Below, piece by piece: positions 1-9,211 of a stretch of DNA of 64,000 nt. This stretch comes from Herbiconiux solani NBRC 106740 (GTDB taxonomy: Bacteria > Actinomycetota > Actinomycetes > Actinomycetales > Microbacteriaceae). Each line of letters opens with the position of its first letter. Within the stretch, counting starts at the first letter, position 1. The DNA is taken from the NCBI RefSeq assembly GCF_001571005.1, contig NZ_BCST01000005.1:1-64000 (forward strand), in the 5' to 3' direction. Made by a program: the position numbers and the translations under genes. The notes under the pieces were generated by a model. The model had not been told where the DNA came from. It was given only the letters and a program-made list of their open reading frames with translations, and ran no database searches.

Positions 1-2792
1 CAGGGGCGTCGGGCCGAGCCGACGCGGGCGGCGGGCGAGCCGGCCCAGCGCTCTCCGGCCGGCACCCGCCCGGAGACGGCCGAGCCGGGCTCGACCTCGG
101 AGCCGCGGCCGAGGTTCGCTCCGCCGAGAAGGGTGCTGCGCGAGCCGACGGTGGCGTCGGCGCCGATGCGCACCTGCCCGATCCGGAACGTGTCGCCGTC
201 GAGCCAGTAGCCGGCGAGGTCGACCTCGGGCTCGATCGCCGCGCCCGCCCCGATGCTGAGCATCCCGGTCACCGGCGGGAGCGAGTGCAGGTCGACGCCC
301 TTGCCGATCGTGGCGCCGAGGGCGCGGGCGTAGTAGCTGATCCAGGGGGCGCCGGCGAGGCTCACCGAGCCCGCGAGCTGGGCGACCTGCTCGGCGAGCC
401 AGACGCGCAGGTGCACCGAGCCGCCGCGCGGGTACTCCCCCGGCCGCAGGCCCGCGAGCAGCAGCCGGGAGGTGACGACCGAGATCGCCATCTTGCCGGG
501 CGGGGTCACGAAGAGCACGAAGCCCAGGGCGATCCACCACCACGACAGGGTGGGCAGCACGGTGACCGCACCCGTCGCGGCGAGGAGGTTGTTGGCGGTC
601 GCGAGGTAGACGAACCAGCGCAGACCGACGAGCACGTGCAACGGGATGCCGAGCAGCGTCTGCGCGATGCGGCTCGAGGCGGGGGTGAGGCGGGTGTCGC
701 CGGGGCGGGCGGGGGCGCGTCCGCGGGCGCCGCGGGCTCCTGTGCCGGCACCTGCTTCATCGCCGGCCGCCGCCGCTTCGGCCGCCGCCGCCGCCTCGGC
801 GTGCGCGCCGGCGTCGGGCGAGCGCGCGTCGAGCTCGTCGGCGAGCGAGCCGATGCGCGGGTGGTCGTAGACATCCGAGACCCGCGTCTCGGGGTAGCGT
901 TCGCGGATCGCCGACACCAGCTGCGCCGCGGCCAGCGAGCCGCCGCCGTGCGCGAAGAAGTCGTCGTCGGCGCTCTCGACAGGAAGGCCGAGGATGGCGG
1001 TCCAGTGCCCCGCGAGCCACGCGGTCGTCGGGGTGAGCACGGGCCCGTCGTCGTCAGCGCCGGTGCCGGTGAGGCCGCCGAGGCCGGTCAGGCCGGTTCC
1101 GGATGCGGTGTCCCCGGCATCCTCGCGGCCCCCCGTCGCCCGTCCGGTCGCGCCCGATGCGGATCCCGTCCGTGCCCCGGCACTGGCACGGGCACCCGGG
1201 AGCGGCCACGGCAGTGCGGCCCGGTCGACCTTGCCCGAGGTGCGGGTCGGCAGCGCGTCGACCACGGCGAGCACCGGGACGAGCGCGGCCGGGAGCTCTT
1301 CGCGCAGGCGGGCGTTGGCGGCATCGCGGTCGAAGACGGCTCCCTCGGCGAGCGCGAGGTAGCCCACGAGCACCTGGTTGCCGGCGGCACTGGTCTTGAC
1401 GGCGGCCGCCGCTCCGGCCACGCCGTCGAGTCCCTGCAGGGCCGCGTCGACCTCACCGAGCTCGATCCGGCGCCCTCCGAGCTTCACCTGGTCGTCGGCG
1501 CGGCCGACGAACACGAGCCCCGCCTCCTCGAAGCGCACGAGGTCGCCGCTGCGGTAGGCCCGCTCCCAGCCGAGCGTCGGGAAGGGGGCGTACTTCTCGG
1601 CATCCTTCGCCGGGTCGAGGTAGCGGGCGAGGCCCACGCCCCCGATGATCAGCTCGCCGGTACCGCCCTCGGGCACCCGCTGCCCCTCGGCGTCGACCAC
1701 GGCGAGCCGCCAGCCGTCGAGCGGCAGCCCGATGCGCACCGGGCCGGAGTCGAGCAGCGCGCCGCAGGCCACGACGGTCGCCTCGGTGGGGCCGTAGGTG
1801 TTCCACACCTCGCGGCCGCGGGCGACGATCCGAGCGACGAGCTCGGGCGGGCAGGCCTCGCCGCCGAAGATGACCAGGCGCACCAGCTCGAGCGACTCCT
1901 CGGGCCAGAGGGCGGCGAGGGTCGGCACCGTCGAGACCACGGTGATGCCGTGGGCGATGAGCCAGGGGCCGAGGTCGGCGCCGGAGCGGACGAGCGAGCG
2001 TGGTGCCGGCACGAGGCAGGCGCCGTGGCCCCAGGCGAGCCACATCTCCTCGCACGAGGCGTCGAACGCGACCGAGAGCCCGGCGAGCACCCGGTCGCCC
2101 GGGCCGAGCGGGGCCGACTGGAGGAACAGGCGCGCCTCGGCGTCGACGAACGCGGCGGCCGAGCGATGGGTGACGGCGACTCCCTTGGGCACACCCGTCG
2201 AGCCCGAGGTGAAGATGATCCAGGCGTCGTCGTCGGGGCGGGGCGTGCCGAGGGCGGGGATCGTGCCGGTGGGGGTGCCGAGCGTGGGTGCGCCGTCGGC
2301 CGGGAGGTCGCGGGCCGTGAGATCGCGGGCCGTGAAGCCCTCCTCCCCTGTGACCGAAGCGTCGCTCGTCTCGGGCGAGGCGCTGAAGACGCCCGCGGCC
2401 CCGATCACGCCGACGACGGCGGCCTCGCCGAAGACGAGCCGGGCCCGCTCCTCGGGGTCGTCGGCGTCGACGGGCACGTACGCGGCCCCGACCGCGAGCA
2501 CGGCGAGGATCGAGACGTACAGCTCCCGCGTCCCCGACGGGATGCGGATGCCCACCCGGTCGCCGCGCCGGACGCCCGCGAGCGTGAGCGCCGCGGCCTG
2601 GGTGTTGATCAGCCGCAGGAGCCGGCGGTAGCTGACCGCGCCGTCCGGGGTGTCGAGAGCCAGCGCATCCGGATTCTCGGTCGCCGACTGCCGGAGGATG
2701 TCGATGAGCGTGCGCGGCGGCGGGGTGCGGTCGCCGGCGTCGAGCACGGCCTGTCTGCCCGCATCCGCCCCCTCGGCGTCGATCTCGGTCAC
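1..2792 (-). CDS. Pls/PosA-type NRPS-like protein, C-terminus cut by the window edge
   Basis: About 930 residues are visible and the gene runs off the left edge. In order I see an AMP-binding adenylation domain (TSGSTGTPKG near residue 200, YGPTEA near 330), a carrier-protein domain with the phosphopantetheine serine in the motif HGGGSLAA (near 615), hydrophobic membrane segments (about 705-770), and left-handed beta-helix hexapeptide repeats (about 840 to the edge). This order is known from the Pls/PosA family, in which epsilon-poly-lysine synthetase-like enzymes polymerise an amino acid at the membrane. The substrate cannot be read from the sequence. The start is one of two adjacent GTG codons (2795 or 2792); GGAAGAGG lies 7 bases before the second. 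It diverges from a TetR gene. Confidence 0.85.
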   Translation of the reverse strand, partial: MTEIDAEGADAGRQAVLDAGDRTPPPRTLIDILRQSATENPDALALDTPDGAVSYRRLLRLINTQAAALTLAGVRRGDRVGIRIPSGTRELYVSILAVLAVGAAYVPVDADDPEERARLVFGEAAVVGVIGAAGVFSASPETSDASVTGEEGFTARDLTARDLPADGAPTLGTPTGTIPALGTPRPDDDAWIIFTSGSTGVPKGVAVTHRSAAAFVDAEARLFLQSAPLGPGDRVLAGLSVAFDASCEEMWLAWGHGACLVPAPRSLVRSGADLGPWLIAHGITVVSTVPTLAALWPEESLELVRLVIFGGEACPPELVARIVARGREVWNTYGPTEATVVACGALLDSGPVRIGLPLDGWRLAVVDAEGQRVPEGGTGELIIGGVGLARYLDPAKDAEKYAPFPTLGWERAYRSGDLVRFEEAGLVFVGRADDQVKLGGRRIELGEVDAALQGLDGVAGAAAAVKTSAAGNQVLVGYLALAEGAVFDRDAANARLREELPAALVPVLAVVDALPTRTSGKVDRAALPWPLPGARASAGARTGSASGATGRATGGREDAGDTASGTGLTGLGGLTGTGADDDGPVLTPTTAWLAGHWTAILGLPVESADDDFFAHGGGSLAAAQLVSAIRERYPETRVSDVYDHPRIGSLADELDARSPDAGAHAEAAAAAEAAAAGDEAGAGTGARGARGRAPARPGDTRLTPASSRIAQTLLGIPLHVLVGLRWFVYLATANNLLAATGAVTVLPTLSWWWIALGFVLFVTPPGKMAISVVTSRLLLAGLRPGEYPRGGSVHLRVWLAEQVAQLAGSVSLAGAPWISYYARALGATIGKGVDLHSLPPVTGMLSIGAGAAIEPEVDLAGYWLDGDTFRIGQVRIGADATVGSRSTLLGGANLGRGSEVEPGSAVSGRVPAGERWAGSPAARVGSARRP

Positions 2793-2912
2793 CACGGCAC
2801 CTCTTCCGTCCGGTCTCCGCGGGTCGAGGACGACCGGCTCGTCCACGCTACGCGAGAGGCGACGCTATTCAGCGGAGGTGACGCGGAGGTGAACAGCGGA
2901 TGTCCACGGAGG

Positions 2913-2928
2913 CAGAACGAATGTTCTG
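2913..2928. promoter_or_regulatory. Palindromic operator candidate for the divergent TetR regulator
   Basis: The sequence CAGAACGAATGTTCTG has perfect 6-bp arms around a 4-bp centre. It ends 13 bases before the GTG of the TetR gene, in the 149-bp divergent gap shared with the NRPS-like gene. TetR proteins usually bind such dyads and repress themselves and the divergent gene; that role is inferred here. Confidence 0.55.
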
Positions 2929-2941
2929 TTAAGATCGAGGC

Positions 2942-3601
2942 GTGTCGACCGTTCGAGAGAGCAGCCAGGCGCCCGGCCCGAAGACGTCCGCGGCGCGTGA
3001 TCGACTGCTGCGGGTCGCGTCGGAGCTGTTCTACCGCGAGGGCATCCGCGGGGTCGGGATGGACAGGGTGCTCGCCGAGGCGAAGGTCACCCGGGCCACG
3101 ATGTACCGCCACTTCTCGGGCAAGGAGGCGCTCGTCGCCGCCTGCCTCCGCCGCGAGGACGAGATCGTGCGCGCCGCTTTCGCCGCCGCCCTCGGTGGAG
3201 TCCCGGCATCCGACGGCCCGGCGCGGCTCGTCGAGTCGATCGCCGACGACTTCGAGCACCGGCACACCCGCGGCTGCCCGTTCATCAACGCGGGCCTGGA
3301 GTATCCGGATGCGGCGAGCCCGGTGCGCGTGATCGTCGCCGAGCACCGCGCCTGGTTCCGCGGTCTCGCCGGGGACGTGCTGGCGGCGCGCGCGGCAGCG
3401 GCTGCGGCCGCCGAGACCGCCGCGGATGCGGCTGCAGCTGGCCCGGACCGGGGCGCGGATGCCGACGCCACGGCCGTCGCGGCCGACGCCGACGCCCTGG
3501 TCCTCCTCCGCGACGGCGCCCTGGTCGGCGCCCACCTCGACGATGCGGTCGCAGTCCGCACCGCCTTCACCGCCACCGCCCGCCGCCTCCTCGCGCTCTG
3601 A
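2942..3601 (+). CDS. TetR/AcrR family transcriptional regulator
   Basis: This 219-residue protein has a typical TetR N-terminal DNA-binding domain (about residues 18-70, with the helix-turn-helix around VTRATMYRHFSGKEALV) and an alanine-rich ligand-binding region. The C-terminal part contains a run of Ala/Asp residues (about 150-190) that looks low-complexity. The start is GTG with a weak GAGG before it. Divergence from the NRPS-like gene and the palindrome between them suggest that it controls both genes. The ligand is unknown. Confidence 0.88.
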   Translation: MSTVRESSQAPGPKTSAARDRLLRVASELFYREGIRGVGMDRVLAEAKVTRATMYRHFSGKEALVAACLRREDEIVRAAFAAALGGVPASDGPARLVESIADDFEHRHTRGCPFINAGLEYPDAASPVRVIVAEHRAWFRGLAGDVLAARAAAAAAAETAADAAAAGPDRGADADATAVAADADALVLLRDGALVGAHLDDAVAVRTAFTATARRLLAL

Positions 3602-3658
3602 TCCCCAGGTCGTGACCATCCGGTCACGGAGCAGCTCGGCGACCCCGTTCAGCGCACC

Positions 3659-4666
3659 TCAGCGCGGCCAGACCTCCGTACCGTCATCCTCACCGGCGGC
3701 TACCAACCGGAGCAGACGCCCTTGAGCCTTCGCCACCTCGCCCGGGTCGACCGCCCTGACGAGGGCATTCGCCCCCGCATCCAGGGCCCGCGTCACGAGC
3801 ACCGCACGCGAGACATCCCGGGTCGCCCGGATCGTCGACTCGCTCACCCGGCGCACCGACAGCCCTGCGAGCTCGGGCGAGATCACCGTCGGCATCGCGT
3901 GCCAGATCGCTGCGTCGACGCGCCCTCTCAACACCGCCGCCGGAGCCGACACGAAGCGCCACTCGACGAACTCGACGTCCTGCCCGGCGAACTCGGTCTC
4001 GGTGAGCAGCTGATGATCGTAGGACGCGCGGTCGATCCCGACCCTGATGCGGTTGCCCTCGCGTCGCTCGGGGGCTTCGACCACGACCAGCGACCCCGCG
4101 GAGTAGAAGGTGGCGTCGCCGAGGTCGAGCGAGGTCAGCCCGGCGAAGTCGTCCCGGTGCCGTGTGAACGCCCCCGCCGAGGTGACCACCGCATCCGCCC
4201 GCTCGAGATAGAGCTCTTCGAGCCGGCGACGGGCCCCGGCGAGCGACTGCACGACCACGGGGACACCTTGCCGGGCGAGTGACCCCTGAACGGTCTCGAG
4301 GATGCCCTGCTGCTCGACCGGCCCGGGCGGAGGCATGATCAGCGAGAAGTTGCCGAACTGCGCCTCGTTCCAAAGCTGCCCCGCGTCCCGGGCAACGACG
4401 ACCGTGCCTTGATGGCCGTGGGACGACAGCGTAACCGAGCCGTTGGCCTCCAGTGCTCGGAGCGCCTTGATCACCGTGCCCGTGCCGGCATGGGAGGTGT
4501 GCTGGAGCTCTTGCACGGTGGGGATCCGCTGCCCCACCTCGCGGGTCAGCAGCACCTGCGCGACGATCGCCCGGACGTCTCTCTTCGGACGTGCGAGCGG
4601 GGCCGGAGCGGACATGCGACCATTCTCGCCCACGCGCGCACGCGATGACGGACGCCCGGTCACCAT
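3659..4666 (-). CDS. GntR-like regulator of the YhfZ family
   Basis: The N-terminal winged helix (about residues 30-95, with IPTVQELQHTSHAGTGTVIKAL) resembles GntR-type HTH domains. It is followed by a periplasmic-binding-protein-like effector domain (about 105-330), the layout of E. coli YhfZ. Two starts are possible: ATG at 4666, with GGGGGAG 11 bases upstream, or ATG at 4615, which begins MSAPAPLAR and has little Shine-Dalgarno sequence. It sits next to the FAD oxidase and the divergent sugar operon, so it probably senses the sugar or an intermediate and controls this locus. Confidence 0.72.
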   Translation of the reverse strand: MVTGRPSSRARVGENGRMSAPAPLARPKRDVRAIVAQVLLTREVGQRIPTVQELQHTSHAGTGTVIKALRALEANGSVTLSSHGHQGTVVVARDAGQLWNEAQFGNFSLIMPPPGPVEQQGILETVQGSLARQGVPVVVQSLAGARRRLEELYLERADAVVTSAGAFTRHRDDFAGLTSLDLGDATFYSAGSLVVVEAPERREGNRIRVGIDRASYDHQLLTETEFAGQDVEFVEWRFVSAPAAVLRGRVDAAIWHAMPTVISPELAGLSVRRVSESTIRATRDVSRAVLVTRALDAGANALVRAVDPGEVAKAQGRLLRLVAAGEDDGTEVWPR

Positions 4667-4712
4667 GTCCGGCTCATCTCCCCCGCGGACACCGCACCAC
4701 CCGGCCCACTCC

Positions 4713-6107
4713 TCACATACCCAACTTGCCCGGGTTCAGGATGCCGTCGGGATCGAACGCGGCCTTGAGCCGCTGCAGCACGGGGAAACCGGTGCCGAGA
4801 GACCGCTCCACCCAGGCCTGACGGGCAAGCCCGCCTCCGTGGTGGTGCGAGACCTCGCCGTCGTGCGCCACCACGATCTCCATCGCCGTCGACCAGATGG
4901 CCTCGAGGCGGGCGAGAGCCTCCTCGTCGTCGGCGGCGCGGCCGAGGAGGATCAGGTAGAGCGACGAGCCCTGCTCGTAGATGTGCGAGAAGTGGCCGAG
5001 CACCTCATCGGCGTAGGGCTGGAGCGCACGCTTCATCTCCTCGTACATCGCCGGGAGACGGCTCCACATGTTCGCGACCTCGACGGTCTCCGCGTAGCCA
5101 CCCGGCTCGGCGAGCAGACGCTCGACGGTCGAGAAGTCGAAGCGACGGCCCATCCACGCGGTCACCGGGTCGGAGCCGATCGACTCGGCCCCATGACGGC
5201 GGGCGATCCCGGCCGCCGCGGCGAACTCGGCCTGGGTCACGCCGTCGAGGCCCTCCGCACCGAGGAAGAGCACGGGACCCTCAGCCGTGCCGGGCGCGAC
5301 GACATGCGCGGCCTCGTCGACGTCGTAGAAGCGCACCAGGAACGGCTTGAGCCCGGCCTGAGCGATCTCCCGCATCACGTCCACCCCCGCCTGCACGCTC
5401 GGCAGCGTGAACGCGTCCACCACTCGGGTCTCCGGAAGCCGGAAGACCTTGACCGTCACCTCCGTGACGATGCCGAGAGTGCCTTCGGACCCGATGAGCA
5501 ACTGCTTCAGATCCGGGCCCATCGCTGCGCGGGGCCGTTGGCCGAGCCGGGCGACGGTGCCGTCGGCGAGCACGCACTCGTAGGCGACGACGAGGTTCTC
5601 GATCCCGCCGTACCGCGACGAGAACTGGCCGGTGGCCCTGGTCGCGATCCAGCCGCCGATCGTCGAGCGGTACAGCGACTGGGGGAAGTGGTTCATGGTC
5701 CAGCCCCGCTCGTTGAGCCACGACTCGAGGTCGCCTCCCATCACGCCGGCGGCCACCGTCACGGTGGCGTCGACCTCACTCAGGATCGGGGCACCCACGA
5801 GCCCGGAGAGGTCCAGCACGATCCCGCCCTTGATCGGCAGCGGCTGCCCGGTGACGGAGGAACCGAGTCCGCGGGCGGTCACCGGGGTCCCCGACGCCGT
5901 CGCGATGCGCATCACGTCCTGCACCTGCGCGGTGGAATTCGCTCTGACCACGATGTCGGGGCGGTGCGGATGCCGTCCGAGCTTCTGCCAGACCGTCGAC
6001 ACCGGCCAGGTGTCATGGCTGGCGCCGTCCCGATCCGCGTCGGAGGTCGAGACGGATCCGGCGCCGAGGGCCTCTTCGAGCGCATCCGTGGCGTGGATGG
6101 TGGTCAT
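4713..6107 (-). CDS. FAD-linked oxidase of the GlcD/alkyl-DHAP synthase type
   Basis: The 464-residue protein has a PCMH-type FAD-binding domain (about residues 50-230, with the pyrophosphate-binding stretch TARGLGSSVTG) and a C-terminal FAD-linked oxidase domain ending in FDPDGILNPGKLGM, typical of the VAO/GlcD superfamily. Such enzymes oxidise alpha-hydroxy acids or act in alkyl-DHAP synthesis. Its substrate here is unknown; the neighbours suggest a sugar acid or polyol. ATG at 6107 is chosen because AAGGAG lies 7 bases upstream. It is divergent from the ABC operon. Confidence 0.8.
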   Translation of the reverse strand: MTTIHATDALEEALGAGSVSTSDADRDGASHDTWPVSTVWQKLGRHPHRPDIVVRANSTAQVQDVMRIATASGTPVTARGLGSSVTGQPLPIKGGIVLDLSGLVGAPILSEVDATVTVAAGVMGGDLESWLNERGWTMNHFPQSLYRSTIGGWIATRATGQFSSRYGGIENLVVAYECVLADGTVARLGQRPRAAMGPDLKQLLIGSEGTLGIVTEVTVKVFRLPETRVVDAFTLPSVQAGVDVMREIAQAGLKPFLVRFYDVDEAAHVVAPGTAEGPVLFLGAEGLDGVTQAEFAAAAGIARRHGAESIGSDPVTAWMGRRFDFSTVERLLAEPGGYAETVEVANMWSRLPAMYEEMKRALQPYADEVLGHFSHIYEQGSSLYLILLGRAADDEEALARLEAIWSTAMEIVVAHDGEVSHHHGGGLARQAWVERSLGTGFPVLQRLKAAFDPDGILNPGKLGM

Positions 6108-6242
6108 GACGAAACTCCTTCGTTGGGTCGATGCGTTCACGATACACAGATCTGAATCCTCCGTCTACTGAATATTGATACGCGAAAAGCTTGATTCTGC
6201 GCGCATGTCGGGGGTACGGTTCAGTCATCAAGATTCTGATCA
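6108..6242. promoter_or_regulatory. Divergent control region between FAD oxidase and sugar operon
   Basis: This 135-bp AT-richer gap must hold the promoters for both directions. The heptamer GATTCTG occurs twice (6193-6199 and 6232-6238), and a TTGAT motif occurs at 6175-6179 and again at 6191-6195. They could be half-sites for the YhfZ-like regulator, but I see no long perfect palindrome and no convincing -35/-10 pair. Confidence 0.35.
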
Positions 6243-7031
6243 ATGCAGATTGGTAGCCCGACGATGACGACGACACCACTCCTCGAAGCCCGCGAGGTGA
6301 CCAAGCGCTTCGGCGCGGTCGAAGCCCTCCGCGGCGCCAGTTTCCAGATCTTTCCGGGCGAGGTCGTCGCCCTGATGGGAGACAACGGGGCAGGCAAGAG
6401 CACGCTCATCAAGACGATCTGCGGAGTGAACAGTCCGGACGGCGGTGAGGTCCGGTTCGAGGGCCGATCGATCGCGGGCTGGCATCCGAAAGCGGTCCAG
6501 GCCCTCGGCATCGAGACGGTCTACCAGGACCTCGCCCTGGCTCCGGATCTGGACACGCCCGCCAACCTCTTCCTCGGCCGGGAGCGACTGAAGCCCGGCA
6601 TCCTCGGCGCGCTCGGCGTGCTCGCCAAGAAGTCGATGCGTGCGGAGGCCTCGCAGGTGCTGAAAGACCTGAGTGTGAAGATCAAGGACGAGACCGCGCC
6701 CATCAGCAACCTCTCCGGCGGCCAGCAGCAGAGCGTCGCGGTCGCCCGCGCCGTGTCGTGGGCCGACAAGCTCGTCATCATGGACGAGCCCACGGCCGCG
6801 CTCGGAGTCCCCCAGACCCAGGCGGTGCTCGCCTTGATCGACCGCGTCCGCGACTCCGGGCGCTCCGTCGTCCTGATCAGCCACAGCCTCCCCGACGTGA
6901 TGCAGGTGGCCGATCGCATCGAGGTCCTGAGACTCGGCCGACGCGTCGCGCAGCTCGTCACCCGGGAGACGAACGAGGAGCAGATCGTCGGGGCGATGAC
7001 GGGGGCATGGACACAGGAGGTCGCAGCATGA
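6243..7031 (+). CDS. Sugar ABC transporter ATP-binding protein (CUT2, FrcA-like)
   Basis: This is a single ATPase domain of 262 residues, not the double-domain RbsA form, so it resembles FrcA. It shows Walker A (GDNGAGKST), signature LSGGQQQSVAVARA and Walker B (LVIMDEPTAALG). It powers import by the permease encoded next. ATG at 6243 and ATG at 6264 (MTTTPLLEA) are both possible; neither has a clear ribosome-binding site. The stop overlaps the permease start as ATGA. Confidence 0.9.
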   Translation: MQIGSPTMTTTPLLEAREVTKRFGAVEALRGASFQIFPGEVVALMGDNGAGKSTLIKTICGVNSPDGGEVRFEGRSIAGWHPKAVQALGIETVYQDLALAPDLDTPANLFLGRERLKPGILGALGVLAKKSMRAEASQVLKDLSVKIKDETAPISNLSGGQQQSVAVARAVSWADKLVIMDEPTAALGVPQTQAVLALIDRVRDSGRSVVLISHSLPDVMQVADRIEVLRLGRRVAQLVTRETNEEQIVGAMTGAWTQEVAA

Positions 7032-8068
7032 GCACCGGAACCGTCACTCCGACCACGGACGAGCAGTCGCTGGAGGCCGAGAACCTCCGCTCCCGTCGCG
7101 GATTCCGGATGCCTCGCCTCCTCGGCTCGGCGACGGACATCACCCTCATCCTGATCCTGATCGTCGTGGTGTTCGCGGTCCTGGACTTCCAGTCGTTCTT
7201 CACGGTGCAGAACTTCACCCAGATCCTGATCAACGCCGCCCTCCTCCTGGTGATGGCGGTGGGTGCCACCTTCGTGCTGATCACCGGAGGCGTCGACCTG
7301 TCCGTCGGATCGGTGCTGGTCTTCTCCGGCGTGATCGCCGGCAAGGTCATGGAGCTCTTCGGCAGCGCCGGCTGGGGCGCGAGCCTCGCGGGCATCGCCG
7401 CGGCCCTCGTCGCCGGTACGGCGTGGGGAATCGTGAACGGGCTCGTCATCACCAAGCTCCATGTGCCGCCGTTGATCGCGACCCTCGGCTCCTACGGTGC
7501 CGCGCAGGGGCTCGCCCAGATCATCACGAACGGCAACGACCTCAAGAACGTCCCCATCGAGCTCGTCGACTCGATCGGCTTCGGCCGGGTCTTCGGCATC
7601 CCGATCCTGGTGATCATCGCGCTCGTCGTCGCGGCCATCGGCGGACTCGTGCTCTGGGCGACGCGGTACGGCCGCCGCACCTATGCGGTCGGCTCCAATG
7701 CCGAGGCCGCACGGAGAGCCGGCATCAACGTCGACCGTCACCTGCTGAAGGTGTACGCCTTCGCGGGGATGCTCGCGGGCCTGGCAGGCATCCTGAGCTT
7801 TGCGAAGTTCGGCACCACCACCTTGGCGGGGCACGCCACCGACAACCTCAACGTGATCGCGGCCGTCGTGATCGGCGGGACGAGCCTGTTCGGCGGCGTC
7901 GGCACGATGATCGGCACCGTCGTCGGAACGCTGATCCCGGCCACCCTCGCCAACGGACTCGTCATCGTCGGCCTGAACAGCTTCTGGCGCGACTTCGCCG
8001 TCGGCGTCGTCCTCGTCGCCGCGGTCTACCTCGACCAGCTCAGACGACGTTCCCGATCACCACGCTGA
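7028..8068 (+). CDS. Sugar ABC transporter permease (CUT2, RbsC/FrcB-like)
   Basis: The 346-residue protein has about 8-10 hydrophobic segments and the BPD_transp_2 core (ITGGVDLSVGSVLVFSGVIAG, then a region with YAVGSNAEAARRAGI). The ATG overlaps the upstream ATPase stop. It forms the membrane channel of the importer with the binding lipoprotein 76 bases downstream. Confidence 0.9.
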   Translation: MSTGTVTPTTDEQSLEAENLRSRRGFRMPRLLGSATDITLILILIVVVFAVLDFQSFFTVQNFTQILINAALLLVMAVGATFVLITGGVDLSVGSVLVFSGVIAGKVMELFGSAGWGASLAGIAAALVAGTAWGIVNGLVITKLHVPPLIATLGSYGAAQGLAQIITNGNDLKNVPIELVDSIGFGRVFGIPILVIIALVVAAIGGLVLWATRYGRRTYAVGSNAEAARRAGINVDRHLLKVYAFAGMLAGLAGILSFAKFGTTTLAGHATDNLNVIAAVVIGGTSLFGGVGTMIGTVVGTLIPATLANGLVIVGLNSFWRDFAVGVVLVAAVYLDQLRRRSRSPR

Positions 8069-8144
8069 TCACCCCGACCCGACCCGCACATCCCGCAGAA
8101 CTTCCCTGCACCCATCCCGACCCGGACAACTGAGGAGAGAACAC

Positions 8145-9140
8145 ATGAACCGATACCGCAAGGTCACCGTCGCCCTTGCCGCCACGGCATTCGTCGTAGG
8201 GCTGGCCGGCTGCTCCAGCGGAGGCGGCGACGCCTCCGGCGGCGGCCAGGACGCCTACAAGATCGCACTGATCCCGGGTGTGGCCAACGACGCCTACTAC
8301 GGCTCGGTCGCCTGCGGCGTTCAGTCGGTCGCCGAGAAGAACGGCGCCACCGTCGACGTGCAGGCCCCGAACAGCTTCAGCCCGACCGACCAGATCCCGA
8401 TCCTCCAGTCCGTCATCGCGACGAATCCGGATGCGATCATCATCGCCCCGACGGACAGCAAGGCCCTCTACGCCCCGCTCCGTGAAGCGGTGGATGCGGG
8501 GATCAAGGTCGTCCTCGTCGACACCACGCTGGACGACCCCTCGATCGCCGAATCCGAGGTCTCCTCCGACAACGAGGAGGCGGGCAAGGTCGCTGCGGAC
8601 ACCCTCGCCGAGGCACTCGGCGGCCAGTCGGGCTCGGTCATCACCGTCAACCTCACGGCGGGAGTCACGACGACGGATGCTCGCGAGAAGGGTTTCGCCG
8701 ATGCCATCTCCTCGGTCGACGGCGTCGACTACCTCGGCCAGCAGTACTCCAACAACAGCGTGCAGACCGCGGAGTCGATCATCTCGGCCGCGATCGCCGC
8801 CAACCCCGACCTGGTCGGTGTCTTCAGCACGGCCGCCTTCAACACCGAGGGTGCGGTCGCCGCTCTCAAGTCGGCCGCGATGCAGAACACCGTGAAGGTC
8901 GTCGGCTTCAACGCCAACCCGCCCGGGATCGAGCAGATCCGCAACGGCGACGTCTTCGCGCAGGTCGTGCTGAAGCCGTACGACGAGGGCGTCCAGGCAG
9001 CCGAGCAGGCGTTCAACGCGCTGAACGGCGACCAGGTCGAGAAGGTGATCACGACGGGTGCGGTCGTCGCGACCGCCGACAACCTCGACGACCCCGAAGT
9101 CCAGAAGTACCTGTACAGCTTCGACTGCCCGGCCAGCTGA
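8145..9140 (+). CDS. Sugar-binding lipoprotein of the CUT2 ABC transporter
   Basis: The 331-residue protein has a lipoprotein signal peptide with LAGC and Cys23 as the lipidation site, then a Ser/Gly linker and a periplasmic-binding type 1 fold of the RbsB class (IIIAPTDSKALYAPLREAV and VVGFNANPPGIEQI). The start has AGGAGAG upstream. In a Gram-positive it is anchored outside the membrane and delivers substrate to the permease. A very strong hairpin follows. Confidence 0.92.
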   Translation: MNRYRKVTVALAATAFVVGLAGCSSGGGDASGGGQDAYKIALIPGVANDAYYGSVACGVQSVAEKNGATVDVQAPNSFSPTDQIPILQSVIATNPDAIIIAPTDSKALYAPLREAVDAGIKVVLVDTTLDDPSIAESEVSSDNEEAGKVAADTLAEALGGQSGSVITVNLTAGVTTTDAREKGFADAISSVDGVDYLGQQYSNNSVQTAESIISAAIAANPDLVGVFSTAAFNTEGAVAALKSAAMQNTVKVVGFNANPPGIEQIRNGDVFAQVVLKPYDEGVQAAEQAFNALNGDQVEKVITTGAVVATADNLDDPEVQKYLYSFDCPAS

Positions 9141-9159
9141 ACCGTAGTCTCCATGAACA

Positions 9160-9192
9160 GGGCCGGCGGACGCCCCACGCGTCCGCCGGCCC
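9160..9192 (+). promoter_or_regulatory. Intercistronic GC hairpin after the binding-protein gene
   Basis: Perfect 13-bp arms (GGGCCGGCGGACG and its complement) enclose a 7-base loop. No U-run follows, and the next gene starts 20 bases later with its own GAAAGGA. Such hairpins after binding-protein genes usually protect the upstream mRNA 3' end or cut downstream expression, so the binding protein is made in excess; that role is inferred. Confidence 0.6.
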
Positions 9193-9211
9193 GCAGATCG
9201 AAAGGATCCCG

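Noticed and set aside
285-3332. A 1015-residue plus-strand open frame over the NRPS-like gene
   Set aside because: It is the antisense shadow of the adenylation gene; it has no motifs and is full of Arg/Gly/Ala typical of high-GC shadow frames.
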